In this document: positions 20,689 to 34,717 of the stretch, piece after piece
How positions within the stretch are numbered: position 1 is the stretch's first letter
How the letters are laid out: every line of letters starts with the position of its first letter
DNA from: Aquila chrysaetos chrysaetos
Taxonomy: Eukaryota; Chordata; Aves; Accipitriformes; Accipitridae
Length of the DNA stretch: 64,000 bases
Assembly (NCBI RefSeq): GCF_900496995.4
Contig: NW_024470388.1
Span: 164,823-228,822 of the forward strand
Reading direction: 5' to 3'
The notes under the pieces: generated by a model
Told to the model about the DNA's origin: nothing
The model's input: the letters and a program-made list of their open reading frames with translations, nothing else
Database searches by the model: none
Translations under genes and position numbers: made by a program

Positions 20689-21300
20689 TCGGTGGTAGGT
20701 GCCGCCGCTTCTGCTGCTGGTGCCGCCGCTGCTGCTTCTTTGTGAGCACATTGGGCAGGTACCGCGCGGGGATGGCCGGGCCTGCACGCGCCCGCAGGGG
20801 AGGGGGGGTGCGTTCCCCTTTCTTACCGTCTACTCCGCGCGCGCGGCGGTGAAGGCGGGGGTGGTTGTGGAGTCGCGCGCCCAGGGGAGGCCCAGCGCCC
20901 CTCCCCCCGCTCATCGGTCTGGGGGCGGCAGTTGCTCCTTCAGCGGCCTGAGGCCCCGGGACGGGCCCGCCGCCTGGGGCCGATTCCTCGTCCCGGTGGG
21001 AGCTTTTGTCCGGCGGTGGGTGTTTGCTAGGGCCGCCCCTCCCCGTCGGGCCTGTGCCCCTTCCAGGCCGCGGGGGGTGTGGGGGTGTGGCGGCGTGATG
21101 GGAGGCCGCTCTGCCCTACTTTTCCTGGCGGCCTCCTGGGGGAAGCTTCGCCCTGCCCTAGATTGCCCCTCTTCTTCCCCTCACGGTCCCGGGTAGGGGT
21201 AGCTGAGTAAGCCGCGGTTGTGGGCAGGTCCTGCCCTGCTCCAGCTCGGGCTCGTGTGGGGAGGGGAAGCCCGCCCGACCCCCGGTGGGTGCCGGGAGAG

Positions 21301-24300
21301 GTGGGTTAGCTTTCCACCCTCTTCCGTTCTTGGGAGGTGCTTCTGCACCCTATCCCGCTTGTTTCTCATCTTGTTACAGCTGGGGGTTTCTCTCCTGATG
21401 GGTTCGTACTTCTCCTGGCTCCGTTGGCTTGGGGGTGTGAAGAAAGGGAGGTGCAGCTGGACCCCTCAGAGGAGAAGTGGGGCTGGTGGAGGGGGGTGTG
21501 CCTTTGGGCCCCTTCCTAATCTTCAGTCAGGCCAAAAGAGGGCTGGCAGCACAGGAGGGGAACAAGTTGGTGAATAACTATTGACTTGTGCCTTGTGTAG
21601 GGTTTTACTTCCGTGTTGTCTTTCCCTATCTCCTTCCTGGGTGCTCCCTCGCTGGTGGGGTGGGGTAGGGTAGCCGTGTCACGGTCACAGCTACAGAATT
21701 CACTGACAATAACGTCTCGGCAGCAATAGTAGGTTACTTGAGGACATGGTGACGAATGAACCGTTCTCTCTGTTAACCTTCTCTACTTAGTCCTTCTTCA
21801 CCCCTGACTATGTGTGCTTGCTGAGAATTGGAAGTCAGGGCAGGGCTTTGCTATTGGACTGGCTTATGTTGCATTTAAAAAAGAAAGCTCTTCTGTGTTT
21901 GTTATTGTTGCTGAAGAAAATTACAGCAGGAAAGTGAACTGGTAGAAACCCTTCTGCAAGAAACTGGATGTAGAAAGGGACCTGGTGCACCTTTGAGCCT
22001 GATGGCAAGGATCTGAACTCTGTGATGTGAAATAGATTTAAAAATACGTGCTGAAATGTCTGCAGTGCTGTTGAATGCCACCTGGGAGGAGTCGCTCAGG
22101 GTGAGCCTGGTTTGAAGCTTCTCTCTTGTAGATGTATTAACATCAGGAGCATGGATGTGCAGAGCCCTCCTGGTTGTGTTCAAAGGAATGTGCAGTCTCG
22201 TGGAACAGAAACTTCGGGTTTGGTGTGGAGCTATGTAAGGGGAAGCTCACGAGGGCCAGCTCGCTTCATCTCTAACTACCAAGCAGTAATTGGTCCTAGT
22301 CATCTCAATTTGAGTAAATGCTGAGTGGTTATAATACAGCAGCAGATCAAGGTGATAGCCTCTGGGGTGGTGGTGGTGGCTGGTGAAATGGAGGGGCTGT
22401 CCTGACATGAAAGTAGCTGGTTTTTTCAAGAAGAGAAATTGGAGCTGGATGTGAGGGAAGGGAAGGGAGGGGGAGGATGTGCAGGCCTGGAGGAGCAGCA
22501 CTTGCCGTTGAAACGGAGCCCTTCACAACAAACCACAGCGACTCATCCTTCTGAGGCTTTGCTTTTTTAATATTTACCAGGCCCTTTTAGCAATTCCCTT
22601 GGTTATATCACATTCTCTGGTGGAATCTGGGTTTGGATTCCTACCTGACTCAGTGTTTATACCTGGGCCTGATCTCTCTGTGGTAGTTTGACCTAACTTG
22701 TTTAAAAAATTTATTTTTAACCTTACACTAGGTAACTTGAAAGCAAGCAAGGCTAAATCACTTTGCAGCATTAATGATGTTTGGGACCCCTGGAGGGTTA
22801 TGTGGAAAAACTGGATTAACTGGTGTAAACCAATTTTGATGTATAGTCTGGAAAATGAGCCAGCTTTTGTGTTTATAACCTCAACAATCTTGGTAACTTG
22901 AGGGAGGGAGGAGTGGGAATTGGGCAAGTTCTATTCTTCTTTGTTCTAGTTTCGGTTTTATCAGCGTATTGATTAAAAAAAAAAGTGTTTATAGTAATAA
23001 AAACAAAGGCATGGAAATTCAGAAATTTAGACTGTTTCACTTGCATTGTTTTGGCCAGTCCTCAAAAAAGCTCCTGGTGCCATGAGTTGCAAAAGGTTTT
23101 GACCATTCAAGGGGACTTTGGAGTTACAGACTCGCCACTAAAATCTAAGGAAAAACCCAACAAAAAATCTTGTCTGTTACCAGAAGCTGCTTTTTTTTTT
23201 TTTTTTTTTTTTGTTTCAATTTTTAAGCTACCCTTTTAGGACTTAGAAGCAGATTTTTTTGTTTTATATTTCTTCCATGGACTTTTATTTTATGTGATGC
23301 TTTCCTCATAGAATGCCATTTTTTGGTATGTTTTATATTTGTTGCTAGTGTCCCCCTAGTGATACTGATCATAGCAGAATAGTATGCTGACTAATAGTGC
23401 TTCAGAAATGTATGTATCATAGACTGTTAATAATTAGTATCAATAGTATTACTATTAATAGTAATGTTTAGTATCAGTACTTGGAATAGGTTCTTCATGA
23501 AAGAATAGGAATACAAATTTATATCTTTTATTAATCTTTTTATTTATCTTTGTCTCTTATTTGGTTAAAGCACATGAGCAGGACTCTGAAGACCTGTGTT
23601 CTGTGCTTGGGTTTGCAACAGCCTCGTATGACCTTGGTAAAAGAGAAGCCAAGTGACTTGTCCCCTTTATAAAATGACAGATTAAAGAAACTGTGTTGTA
23701 TTTGTCTACTTCAAAACTATTGAATGGAAGATGCTAGAGGAAATACAAGTAATATCCACTTCAGTGTTGTTATTCTGCTGGAGCTTCTTGTTGAATTTTT
23801 TTTTTTTCTGATACAATCTGCTCACTTGTAGCCTATTGCATCCTCTTTGCTTTTCAGAGAAGACCTAGTCTGGACTTGTACTGTTTTTCATATAATTTCC
23901 CTAAACAGGTTATGCTCATTAAAGTGAGAGCCAGGATGAAAGGTTGTGAAAGTAGCTCCTTTGCAGTTACTTAAGGTTCATATTTTACAAAAATTGTACA
24001 GAGGGTTTCTTCGTTTTGCTCTAACATGAAAGTCCATATGCTCTAATTTTGGTCATCTAATCTGGCAGTTTGTTGGAACTCCCCATCCACCTGGGGCTCC
24101 TGCAGCCTGTTTCACGGGTGTGGTACCTTCAGCCCTTTTCCCCCCACTACTTCTCAATGCTGCAAAGAGCAAACTGACTAAAGACAGAAACAGGTGATAC
24201 AGTCTGATGCCAAAGATCTCATGGCTTGCTCAGCTTGCTTTTACAACATCATAACTATTTTGCTGAGCTTATTGTTTTATTTATGTTCTCTCTAGATTGT

Positions 24301-26332
24301 AAAACTTGTAAGATAGGTTATGTGAACAACTTTGCGCAGTTCCCTTGGATGGAGTTGTTTCTACTCTCAGTTCTTGAAATTCTTTTTTTTTTTTGTTGTT
24401 GTCCAGCTGTCTTTTGTGAAAGCTGCAAGATACTGTGGCTTCTTCTGAAGGTAAACTTGTCAAACTTTTTTTCTCTCCCTCCCCAGCTTCTTAAATCAGT
24501 CTTCCAACAGATGAGCTTGGAGGAGTCCTTAACCTGGCTGAGTGTAGCATTTTGCATTAAAAACAATGAAATGTTTCCCATGTCGAGAGAGCTTTGATCT
24601 TTCTCGAGAGTTAAGGTTTGCCCAAAGTAGTACTCCTATGGTGAACTTTATGGTTTTGGTTTTTTTTTTTTTTTTGCTTTATCATACAGGAAACACAGTT
24701 TATTCCAGATCTGCAGAAGATGCAGGTTCAACAGAATTTGTGTTACAGAATCATTTAGTATTTGAATCCAAAGTTAAATGAAGAAAACACAAATAACTTT
24801 CTTAACCTCCAGATTTGAATCATCAGGTTGTACTTTTTTTAACCTGGTTTAATGGGGGGGGGAGTCTGTCTTAGCCTCTTAGGCAGCCCTGTGGTTGAAA
24901 GTGTAAAATTTGAATTCAGTAGCTATGATCATATTCCTAAATATTTTTAATGGTTAGCTGTAAAGAGAGGAAGTCTTTTTGCAGTTTTACTGTGTGTGGC
25001 ATAGGTTTCATCTAGAACATTTCAGTTGTATTTCTTATGACTAAAATACTGTTCCTGGAAGTAGGATGATGCTTTAGAGACCATATTGAGATTGCTTTTG
25101 AGCAAAGAAAATGAATTTTTTTCCTACTGTATTTTTATTAAGTGTTTTGAGGATGGTGGATATAATAATATAGAATGAAGCATATGGCTTCTGAAAGCTT
25201 TTTTGTTACCTCTTTCTATTTGGTTTTAAATGTTAACTGAATGATGGCTATTTTATGGTAAACACTTGACCAATATCTCATATTATCACATTGTCCATGT
25301 TTCCCTGTATTTAAAGGCTATTGCTGATTTCTTTTTTTTTTTCTTTATGCATTTACATTCTTCATTGATTTTCAAACTTGCATGTTGTCTTAGATGCAGT
25401 TTCAGTAACATGAATCTGAAAGGAATCCTGGTGCCAAACCCTGCTCTGCCGTTGGGCTGTACATAATATATTGTATTTGAGAAATTCTGGTCCATGGTTT
25501 TGATGGGTTGTACCCCAAGGGACAGATGTCTTCTGTTACTGGGCTTTTATTTCAGCTTTCAGTCACATGTTCTTCAGATCACTGACTTGTGATCCATTTT
25601 GAGACTGACATGAGAGGGACCTAAGTTACTGATGTTAACTTTGGGTGACTAAATGTGATGAGGGGGAGCAGTACTGCACTTCCTGGTCTTGTGCTTCACT
25701 TTCTTTTATTAGCCACTGAATGAATTTCTGAGTGTTTTGAACATGGGGTAAGTGCCAAGGGGTAGCTGTCTGAAATTCAGTTTAGAGAAAGATTGAAATA
25801 GTGTTATGAGCTTGGTGAAGGCAAGTTAATGAGTATGCAAAAGTGTTTTTTTGTTTTGTTTTTTTTTTTTTGTTTGTTTGTTTTTTGTTTTTTGGGGTTT
25901 TTTTTTTTCAGTGTTTGAGAAAACCTTGTGACTTCTGATATGCATCCTCAACCTGTTGGGTTTCTTTGCTGCTTCTTGATGTCCAGATAGCAGCCATGGC
26001 CAGGAACTTTTCTTTGCATCTTAGGAAAAGATGTTTATTATCTTTCTTGAATAGTTCTCTGTTATGACTGCAAGTATAAAACTCCTTGCAACTTTATACC
26101 TGTACTCCAGTTTTCATTGTTTGCCATTTTATCTGTTGATGTAGTAGTGTATGTTGCTGGATTTAAAGTCCCAGTGACTTTTACCCTACCTGATTTAATT
26201 GAAGATAGACATTCACTTGATCTTCTTTATGTGACTGAGCAGAAATGCTAGAGCTTAAGAGTTAATGAAGCTTGTGGAGCATTTTTGATAATAGCTTTTC
26301 TGTTATAGGACTTCCTTCCTTTTTTACTTCAC
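21301..26332. other. UBAP2 copy B intron 1, first part
   Basis: T-rich intronic sequence with poly-T tracts (23190-23212, 24384-24396, 24660-24675) and a long T/G-rich patch at 25845-25910. No exon, RNA gene or classifiable repeat is seen. Confidence 0.55.
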
Positions 26333-26680
26333 TTAATCACAGACTGGCTGAGGTTGGCAGGGGCCTCTGGAGATCATCTTGTCTCCCCCTGCTCAAGCAG
26401 GGCCACCTACAGCAGGTTGCCCAGGACCGTGTCTAGACATCTTTTGAATATCTCCAAGGATGGAGTCTCTACCACCTCGCTGGGCAGCCTGTTCCAGTGC
26501 TTGGTCACCCTCACAGTAAAAAAGCATTTCCTGATGTTCAGATGGAGCCTCCTGTGTTTCAGTCTGTGCCCATTGCCTCTGGTCTGGTCACTGGGCACTG
26601 CTGAAAAGAGCCTGGCTCTGTCTGTGCACCTTCCCTTCAGGTGTTTATATACATTGATGAGACACCCCCACCCCCAAAAA
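26333..26680 (-). repeat. CR1 LINE fragment, antisense
   Basis: The reverse complement of a CR1 3' end: 'ctggctgaggttggcagggg', 'cctctggagatcatcttgtc', 'agcaggttgcccaggaccgt', 'cctgttccagtgcttggtca'. On the - strand a 63-codon frame (26407-26598) keeps [20 protein letters not shown], a remnant of the terminal CR1 reverse-transcriptase ORF. Dead, 5'-truncated copy. Confidence 0.95.
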
Positions 26681-29600
26681 AAACCCCTAACTTTCTTCTC
26701 TAGGTTAGACTACTTGACATAGTTAAATCCGTAGTCCTTCAGGCAAACTCAAGGCCATATGTTCTTACGTGCATTTGAGAAGGAGGTGGATTAAGGAATT
26801 AATTTAGTAGGGGTGGTGGTAACAGTAGTTCATGACTCTTGATAGGTGGAGAAGTGGGTGGGTTTGGGATATGTGTTTAGAGAAAGTGCTGTGAAAATGC
26901 AATAAGATGCATATTTCAAATCAAAATAATTTCTGTGCTTGCAAATAAGGAGTAATTGGTTGTCTTGGCTCTAGCTGAACTGAAGGCTATAATTCAGTAG
27001 TTCTGTGAGGGAAGAAACAGGTCAGACATTTGATTGTCTGATAGCGATAAAATTGCCCAAGTCCTGTGTATGTTCTGTCTAGGAATTGTGTGGATTGTAA
27101 ATGATGGTTTAATGTGCATACAGTGTTTAGGAGAGGTTAGGCTGAGTTCTTATTGTACTTCTGCATATTGAGCAGTTCATTTTATGAAGCTATGTGCATC
27201 AAAATTATTTTTAAAAGTACTTTTTAATGAGACTAAGGCCAAAACTTTGCAGAATTACACGAGTCCTGGTAAATTAGAAGTGAACTGGATCAGCCCATTT
27301 TTCCTATTCTTGCAAATCCAGCCTCCTTCCCCCAAATCCCCAGGACCCCCACAACTGTAGACAAAGGTTAAAATAAAGTTAGATAGTTAAAATTACTTCA
27401 TAGTTAGGGATATTGAATCTGAGAAGTGCTGGGATGGCTCTTTTAGTACAGTCCTCTGAAATGAAACATCAGTGAGATTTAGTTTCTGCTAGAAAAACCT
27501 ACCTCATATATTTATATGACTTGCTGATTCTGTTGATTGCTAGGGAGTGCTTTTGAGTACTTCAGTCATGGGAGAGAGGGAAGCGAAAATGTATAACTTC
27601 TATATTTCTTCTCAATAAACAAATCCATTAAAATAACTGATCAACAGAAGGTATCCTAAGCGTTTCTCTAGTTATGAAGTGACCTACCTATTATAAAATA
27701 TGATAAAACGTAGGGCAAGAAACTGTAGAACCATCCCTTTTCAGTTGATTTTAATATCTAAGCAAAAATTGAGCACAAAAACATATTGAGTGACGCATCT
27801 TACCTTGCAGGCCAGAACAAGCAGGTTTTGAACATTGAGTCAGACTGTGGTAACAAACCTTTTCTACCTAGCAAAAAACAAGTAGCTGTTTGGGATTGGA
27901 GCTGAATGTAGGAGAGAACAAATTAAAGAGTTTAGCAACTGGAGTCAGCATCCTTTTCCTGACCAGGACTTTGATAAGGAGCCAGGAACTGGTTTTATGG
28001 TTGTAGATCCCCTTTATTGATAGACCCTGATTGAAAAGCTGACATGCAACTCTTCCTCCCCTTCCAGTTGCTCCACGGTATTGGAGAAAAGTTAGGATCA
28101 GTTGTTAGCGTGTTCATTTGATGGTACGTTCTCTCCTTGACTCAGCAGACAGGTCCTAATGCAGTATGTAGAGGGAGAGGGACAGAATGAGTTGCCTGTG
28201 GAGGAGCAGGAGGAGGATGTGGCTTGGGGGTAGTTACAAGATGGGTTTGGGGTGGGGGTAAAAGGGGGGAAGAGTTTGGTATTCTTGATCACTGATATGA
28301 TGGATTGCTACTTTGATTTGTTTGTTCAAATTATCTGGAGTCTGGCTCATAGCAGCAGAAATCAAGTCATTAATGCTGGGGAACCTTAGGTATATCTTTA
28401 CAAACAAACAAAATTCCTGCTTTGATGAACTGCACTGAAAGTAAGTAATGAAATAATGCCGGGAACGATGAGCCCTGGTGGAATAGTTGGGGAGGAGGAA
28501 AGAGTTTCTGTTCTCCGCATCCCTTTTGGCTATTAAATCTGCGTGGTGAATTATTTGACACTGCGACTGTGTTTCAGTCTTTTGAACCGGTGTTGCTCTG
28601 TTAGTGTGTAGCAGCTGGAGCTTCAGTAATGTGAACTGGAAAGTTGCATCTTATTTCTCCTGGTATTCCTATAAATGCGTTTTTGTTCTGCATTTATGGG
28701 TATGTGTAGTGCAGCATTGACGAGTTGCCTTTTTCCTCAGAAGTTTATGTATGAATAGACATGCTGTGAAATACTTTTATTTTAAGATAAACTCTTTGTT
28801 CTTTTTTAAGGGAGAAATGTTGAAAGGGAAGGGGATAAGCTATCTCTTCTGGCACTCTAATGGTGGGGAAAGTTATCTCTGTTCAGAGATTCACTTAGTC
28901 CTTCTGTTGAATAAAATGAGACCGTTACCACCTCTTATTTCCTGAAAAATCTCAACTTCAGACTTCTCAATTTCTCTGCCAGGTGAAGTGACCTCATGTA
29001 AGCATAGCTCAAACACTGTGCTAAACTTTGCTAAAATGTATATCTAAACTCTACTTATTTTATTATAGTTAAAGTCTAAAAGCATTCAGCTGAAGACAAC
29101 ACATAAGAGACTGAAAATAGAGCTTTACACTAGGTTGGTTTACCCAAATGTATGTTTGGGTATATTATGATTCTGTTGTGTTTTATACCAGTATGATATT
29201 TATGGCTCTGTGTGGAGCTCTGCTTTCTTGAAATCTTAAAAGACCAGCTTGGAAGAAGTGGTATGCTTAGCTCTTCCAGGACTTGTGAATTGACCTTCCA
29301 AGCAGTTCAGCTTCTGGGATGTATCAAAGCTTGTTGAAATACTGACCTACAGTATTTAGCCTCCACCCCTCTTTTTCAGTAGTTGTATGTATTTTTAAAA
29401 TGACCCAAATTTCTAATTAAAAGAAAAAAAAAGTGGAAAGATGGCCTCAATTTACTTTTCCAAAAACTGTATAAAATGAAGATTTTATTAAGCTTCAGAC
29501 CAGTTAAAAGCAAACAAACAAACAAAAAACCCAAAAAAACCCCAACTTCCCTAAAAGCTCATCTTAAAGAAGGCGCTGTGAATATTTTCCAATTGTATTT

Positions 29601-32281
29601 AAATACAAAACATCACAGCTCCAAGAGTCTGAAGGTTAACAAAAACATTATCATATGTTTCTGGAACTTAGGCTTTCAAGTCTTTTACACCAATTGGATA
29701 TCTAACTAAAGTTCTGGAAAGAGTTCAGCCAAAGAAATACTTGTTTACAGTGTAAGAATTTTAGATTGACATCAGTGTACTTCTAACTCTTAAACAACAA
29801 CTTGCATTTCAGTCATGTTAAAATCTCTGCTGACAAGCGAGTTCCAGATAAACATTTATTTATTTTTTAGTTGCTGCTGAAATAAAATTACAGCCTTCTG
29901 TGGATTCACATTAGTGTATAAAGTTGATTGTGGGGGTTTGGTTTTTTTTGATTCACCAGGTTTAATCCTAGTTTTTCTCCTCACAATGTTATTGTGTTCC
30001 TTGGGCTCTTTGTTTTATTCCTTTTTTTTAATTTGATAGGAATTGTGATAATTCAGTTGAACAAAGGTTTTTGTTCTCAAATGTGCTTGCATATTAGAAT
30101 ATACATTAAAGTCTGATCATCTTTGATATGGAAGGTCTTACTCTTGGTGCTTTGTGTTCTGGGAATTTTCTGGGTTTTATTCATTGTGTATATAACATTT
30201 GAGAACTTAGAATGGTTTTAAGGGGAGTTATGTCTCTGGCTTTGGGAATGAGATAATCTATTTAAACATGCTTTTTCCTTCCCTCCTTCTTCTGGCAAAA
30301 AAATCTGAAAAGAGCACAATGTTTTTCTTGGATGTATTCATAACTCTTCAAATGGACTTTCATGAATAAGTGGAAGTAAAAATTCTACTCCTTAAAGTTG
30401 CTGTTCTCAGCAGTTGCATGTATGCTCAGCAATGTTTAAATGCAGTGTATTGAGAGCTGTTTTATCCCATTCTATCAGTCTCTTGCATTTGATCCTGCAA
30501 AGAAATTCACGTGATGTAGTTGTGATCTCACAGTAACTTCCATGACAACAAATCTCAAAAACTGACTTAATGGCAAGGTTCTTTTGGGGATATCAAAACT
30601 AAGGTCATGCTAACACCTTCTGCCTCAGAGTTTTAGAGCACAGCAACAGGGTTGGTAAGTATTGTTTTTCAAATTTTAGACATGGGAAAATGGAGGGACT
30701 GAAAGGGCAGTACCAACTTAGATGAGGCTTGTATGCTTTCAAAAAACACACCCCTAAACCCCTGCAGAACTGCAAGTTTCAGTGTCCTGAAGGTGAGACA
30801 GTGAGCAGCCTTTTAGCAGTTTACTTTCTGCTGATTAGAGCTTTGGGTGAATGCTGTCATCTTGACTGTGTATGTGTCTTGGACTTTTTGCTCTTATCAG
30901 AGGAGGCACGTAGAATGACAAGTTGCATTTTTCCTTTTACAATTTTTATTTTCACCTTATTCTAGTGAATCAGATGGTTCTTACTAGTTTTCAAAAAGCA
31001 TGTTTTGAGCAGCGTGCTCATTGAACTTGAAAAATAGTCTTTGTATGTTTAAATTGAGAACACATTTAAATCACCATACTGTTCTGCATTTTAAACTTGC
31101 CTACCGTTGCTTTCTCAGTTTATTTACAGTGTCATCTCAGCTTTTACAGCGTGTTTTAATAGTCCCCTGTTGTGCTAGAATTTTTACATAACATTCTGTA
31201 AATGACTGAAAATTATTATTGTTATTAAAAAGCTGTTACTTAAGTTTGTAATGCAGTTTTAAAAACTTGTAATATTTTTTTCTTGATTATTCCTTGCTTA
31301 TCCCTTGCTCGATTTCTGTGTAGATACAGCTTTTTGGTTTGCTAGGAGAAAATTGATGTTTACAACATCTTCTGCTGAAATGGTTTTAAAGATTGTCATT
31401 GCCAAAGCATTTGTTCAGTGAAGTTTTTATAGGTGCAGTATGATCTCTAAAGCTGATACCTGTAATATTTTAATACTGTTGCTAGAATTGAACACCGTAG
31501 TTAGTAAAACGTGTATTCCAGATGCAATCTCAGAATTCCCATGTGTACTGAGAGTGAGGTGCTGCAATTAATATAAATAAGCTAACTGTTTCAGAAACTA
31601 AGATGTGGAGAGTGCAAGTCCCTTTTCTTTCAAAATTAATAACTTGATCTTGCAGCGGAGTGCTTGGTCTTTTAGATTGATGGTAAAATAGACAGGTGAC
31701 TAATATCTTCTTGGGATGTTTTAGAAAACAGGCTTTCTATTTAGGTATTTTAATGTTGCGTTGCACAGTATATAAAGCCAGCATACATCTGTGGAATCAG
31801 GGGCTGTTAGTTTAGTATAGCATAGTAATGAATGACCCTGCAAAATACAAAAATATATTTAAAAGGAAATGTAAGCTTTAAGAAAATGAGTGAATAAATT
31901 TCTGTGAAAAGGAATTTCTTAATGGTCCATCAATAGGAAGGGAGTTTTGAAGAAAAGCTTTATATGTTCATTCAGATTTTGCAAACTTTAATCTTTGCAC
32001 ATGCTTCAATTTTATTATAAGCTAGTCTGGCTTGGAAAGAAATGGTGGAGGAGAGTGAGAACCTCCTACTGGAGACAGAAAACAAATGGCAGCCAAAAAA
32101 AACATTTATGTCAGTCTAGACTTGCAGAAAAAGGTAAAGACAGGGAGCTGGAACAGTGACTGTGGGTCTAGAAGAAGCCTAAGGGTGGTTCCCCCCCACT
32201 TATGTTGGAGAGAAAATAAATACTGAATTAAGTGCAATAATAAAAATTTGGACAGTTTGACATCATATGTGAGTAACTTGT
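26681..32281. other. UBAP2 copy B intron 1, second part
   Basis: Unassigned T-rich intron. Nothing with coding character or a recognisable RNA fold is seen. Confidence 0.55.
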
Positions 32282-32630
32282 TGTCGTGGTTTAAGCCCAG
32301 CTGGCAACAAAGCACCAAAAAGGTAAAACCTTGTGGGTTGAGATAAGGACAGTTTAATAGGACAACACAAGGAGAGAAGAAATAATAATAAAAGAATATA
32401 TAAAGCAAGTGATACACAATGCAATTGCTCACCACCTGGAACCTGATGCTTAGCCTGTTCCTGAGCTGTGATCCCTCCTCCCCCAGCCAACTCCCCCCCC
32501 AGTTTATATACTGAGCATGACATTGGTATGGTATCGAATATCCCCTTGACTAGTTTGGGTCAGCTATCCTGGCTGTGCCTCCTCCCAACTTCTTGTGAAA
32601 ATTAATCCTATCCCAGCCAAACCCAGGACA
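32282..32630 (-). repeat. Solo LTR (349 bp) with 5-bp target duplication CTTGT
   Basis: TGTCGTGGTTTAAGCCCAGC ... CCAAACCCAGGACA, flanked on both sides by CTTGT (32277-32281 and 32631-32635). On the - strand it contains a TATATAAAC box. It belongs to the subfamily ending AACCCAGGACA, as does the nested LTR at 57833. Solo LTRs form when the two LTRs of a provirus recombine. Confidence 0.92.
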
Positions 32631-34717
32631 CTTGTCTTTGGTATCTTCTTTAAAAAGATTAAGAACCTAACTAGGAAGTGGGAGATAAATTTCATTTTGC
32701 TTTTTTAATGTTAAACACACAAGAACAGCCTGGATGACTTTGTGATGAATTGTGTGGAGGGCACTTTATTTACCTGTTAGCGTGTTGTATGTTTGAAGTT
32801 GTAAAGAGTGTTGATCCTTCATCTCTGGATAGTTCAGTATTGTTTTGGTGTAGATCGGATAGACCTGGCCTCGTGGAAAATTCTAGATCAACGGAACAAG
32901 AATAAGTGAATGTACACCTGACACCAAGTTGAGAAGTTGTGATCGTGAGAAAAATAATGCTCAAAATAAAGTAGGAAAACCTGGGGTAAAATCAAGTTTT
33001 CTGACTGAAGCAGGTCAAGATGAGGTTTAATATCAAAGGAAACTAATAAAACCCACCTTGTTTAAAGCTAGACAAAATGCTGACACTGGTTGTGACCATA
33101 GAAGGAGCAGTTCAGAGTTGGCAGACAAATAAAAATGATCTCTTATGGCTTTCAGTTCTTGGTACTGTTTCTGTGGCTGCTCGTTTCTGAGCACCTGACA
33201 AAGTTTGAAAAAGGACTTGGCTTCTTGTGAGGTTTCACTTTTGAAAACTAAACTGAACCAAAGGACCGTGAGTTTTCATCAAGATTTTATGCACAGTAAA
33301 AGCATAAGATTGTGAAGGAAGAAAACCTTTAATACTGCCTTAGAAACTATTGTTTCTTTTCTTCCTTCTGGAACTTTATATTCAGAGTCGTATATGTCAC
33401 TGTGAAAAAATTAGGTTTTTATTTTGGTGGATTCTCCTCTTGCCTGAGATGAACCTTGAGAAATATCATCATCTGGAGGAAAATTATAGAAAGATATTCT
33501 AGAATATCTTGCTTTCTTTAAGAGTTTTTTTTTTTCAGCAAGACTACTGGTTTTCTGAATATGTGAGCATATCACAAGCAGTGATCTGTACTGGTGGTCT
33601 TCCCTCAGTATCTAGTTCAAGGAGTTAGGGCTCTACAGGTGCAGGAATGATACCTGAGCTCTTTGGTGCTGCTACCAAAACTCTGAAGCTAGAATAAAAA
33701 AATCTGATATCGCAAGGTTTTTAGCACATTTTATAGATATAGTCTTACTGATTAATTACTGCATTTGCTTTTATATCACTTGTGGCTTGTAATTTAACCA
33801 TTGCTTTTTGTTGTGTTATAATGTGATCTGAGTGTTGCAAGTCTGAATTAATCCTCCCCTCCAAAACTCTTTTTTTATGGTGGCACTTTCTACTTTGTTC
33901 CTCGTTGTCAATTCTAGTGTGAATTAACTAGGTGCCCCGTTTTTTTGATGCACTTGAGTACGTTTCCACCAGTTTGAGAACGTCACAAATGCCTCTGCTT
34001 TTGCTCGGCTATTTTTAGTCCTGTTGCTTGTATCTGTTTCTATTCAAAGAATTCCTTTGGAAGCCGTTCCAGGAGAGCGCGGTTCAGCGACGCGGGAGGG
34101 AGCCGGAGGGGGCAGGGAGAGCACAAGTGCCGAGCGTGTTTGTGATCTGGCAGCAAGATGTCCGATGTCGAGTGCTGCTTCCTGTGTGCTACCTTGTTTA
34201 CAAGAACCCTGCTCAAAGCGAATTCCCCCTTCCGGATATTGTCCTGACTGTGTGGCTCCGAGCTTGTGTTAGCTATTTCTTTCTGTCATTTGGAGTACCT
34301 AGGTTTTAACTTGAATCTTATTGGGTTTGTTTTTCTGTGTAAACAGCAATTAATTTTAGGGGCTGTTTAGATATGGGGCATTACATCAGAGCAAATAGCT
34401 GAAATATGCGTTTCTGTAGTTTAATAGCCAAAGCCAACAGTTCCCAGTACTTGTCTTTTTCCCTGCTCCTGTTACAATTCAGTATCTTTTTTTGTTCTGG
34501 TACTAGTTTAATCTGGATTAGTTTTCCTAATAAGTTTTAAAAAAAGTTTTCTTTGTTATTTAACAGCTTTCCCCCCCCCCTTTTTTTTTGCCGTTTCATG
34601 AATTATTCATCTTGTGAGTACAGCTAGCTGTTGATTGTAATGGTAATGACTGATAGGGGGGTGGTCCACTGAAAGTTGGTGGTGTTTTTTTTTTTTTTTT
34701 TTTTTTTTTAAACTGTT
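32631..34717. other. UBAP2 copy B intron 1, third part
   Basis: Intronic, with a small CpG-rich pocket at about 34060-34260 (see findings), poly-C/poly-T at 34571-34588 and a long poly-T at 34685-34709. Confidence 0.55.

Larger units (their letters stand above)
20238..21300 (+). promoter_or_regulatory. UBAP2: CpG island: probable UBAP2 copy B promoter and first exon
   Basis: About 1 kb of very GC- and CpG-rich DNA (repeated cgcgcgcgcg, gccgccgc, ggcgggg) in an otherwise AT-rich window. The next + strand coding exon is the UBAP2 start exon at 51507, and vertebrate UBAP2 has a non-coding first exon followed by a long intron, so this is the best promoter candidate. Possible exon 1 donors are GAG|gtaggc at 20659, TT|gtgagc at 20742 and CAG|gtaccg at 20759; I cannot choose. 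The ERV abuts the island's upstream side about 200-400 bases before the likely start region. No 5' RNA evidence is available, so a separate gene or a bidirectional start is not excluded. Confidence 0.72.

Noticed and set aside
20432-21196. Long open frames on both strands in the CpG island
   Set aside because: GC-rich DNA lacks stop codons by composition; the translations are Arg/Pro/Ala/Gly-rich with no family resemblance.
34024-34309. Overlapping open frames of 82 and 93 codons in intron 1
   Set aside because: No recognisable domain or splice context; kept only as part of the CpG-pocket observation.
34685-34709. Poly-T tract next to the LTR at 34718 as a possible retroposon tail
   Set aside because: Poly-T runs occur all over these introns (4230, 23190, 35810, 43320, 43885) without retroposon bodies; no target duplication links tract and LTR.
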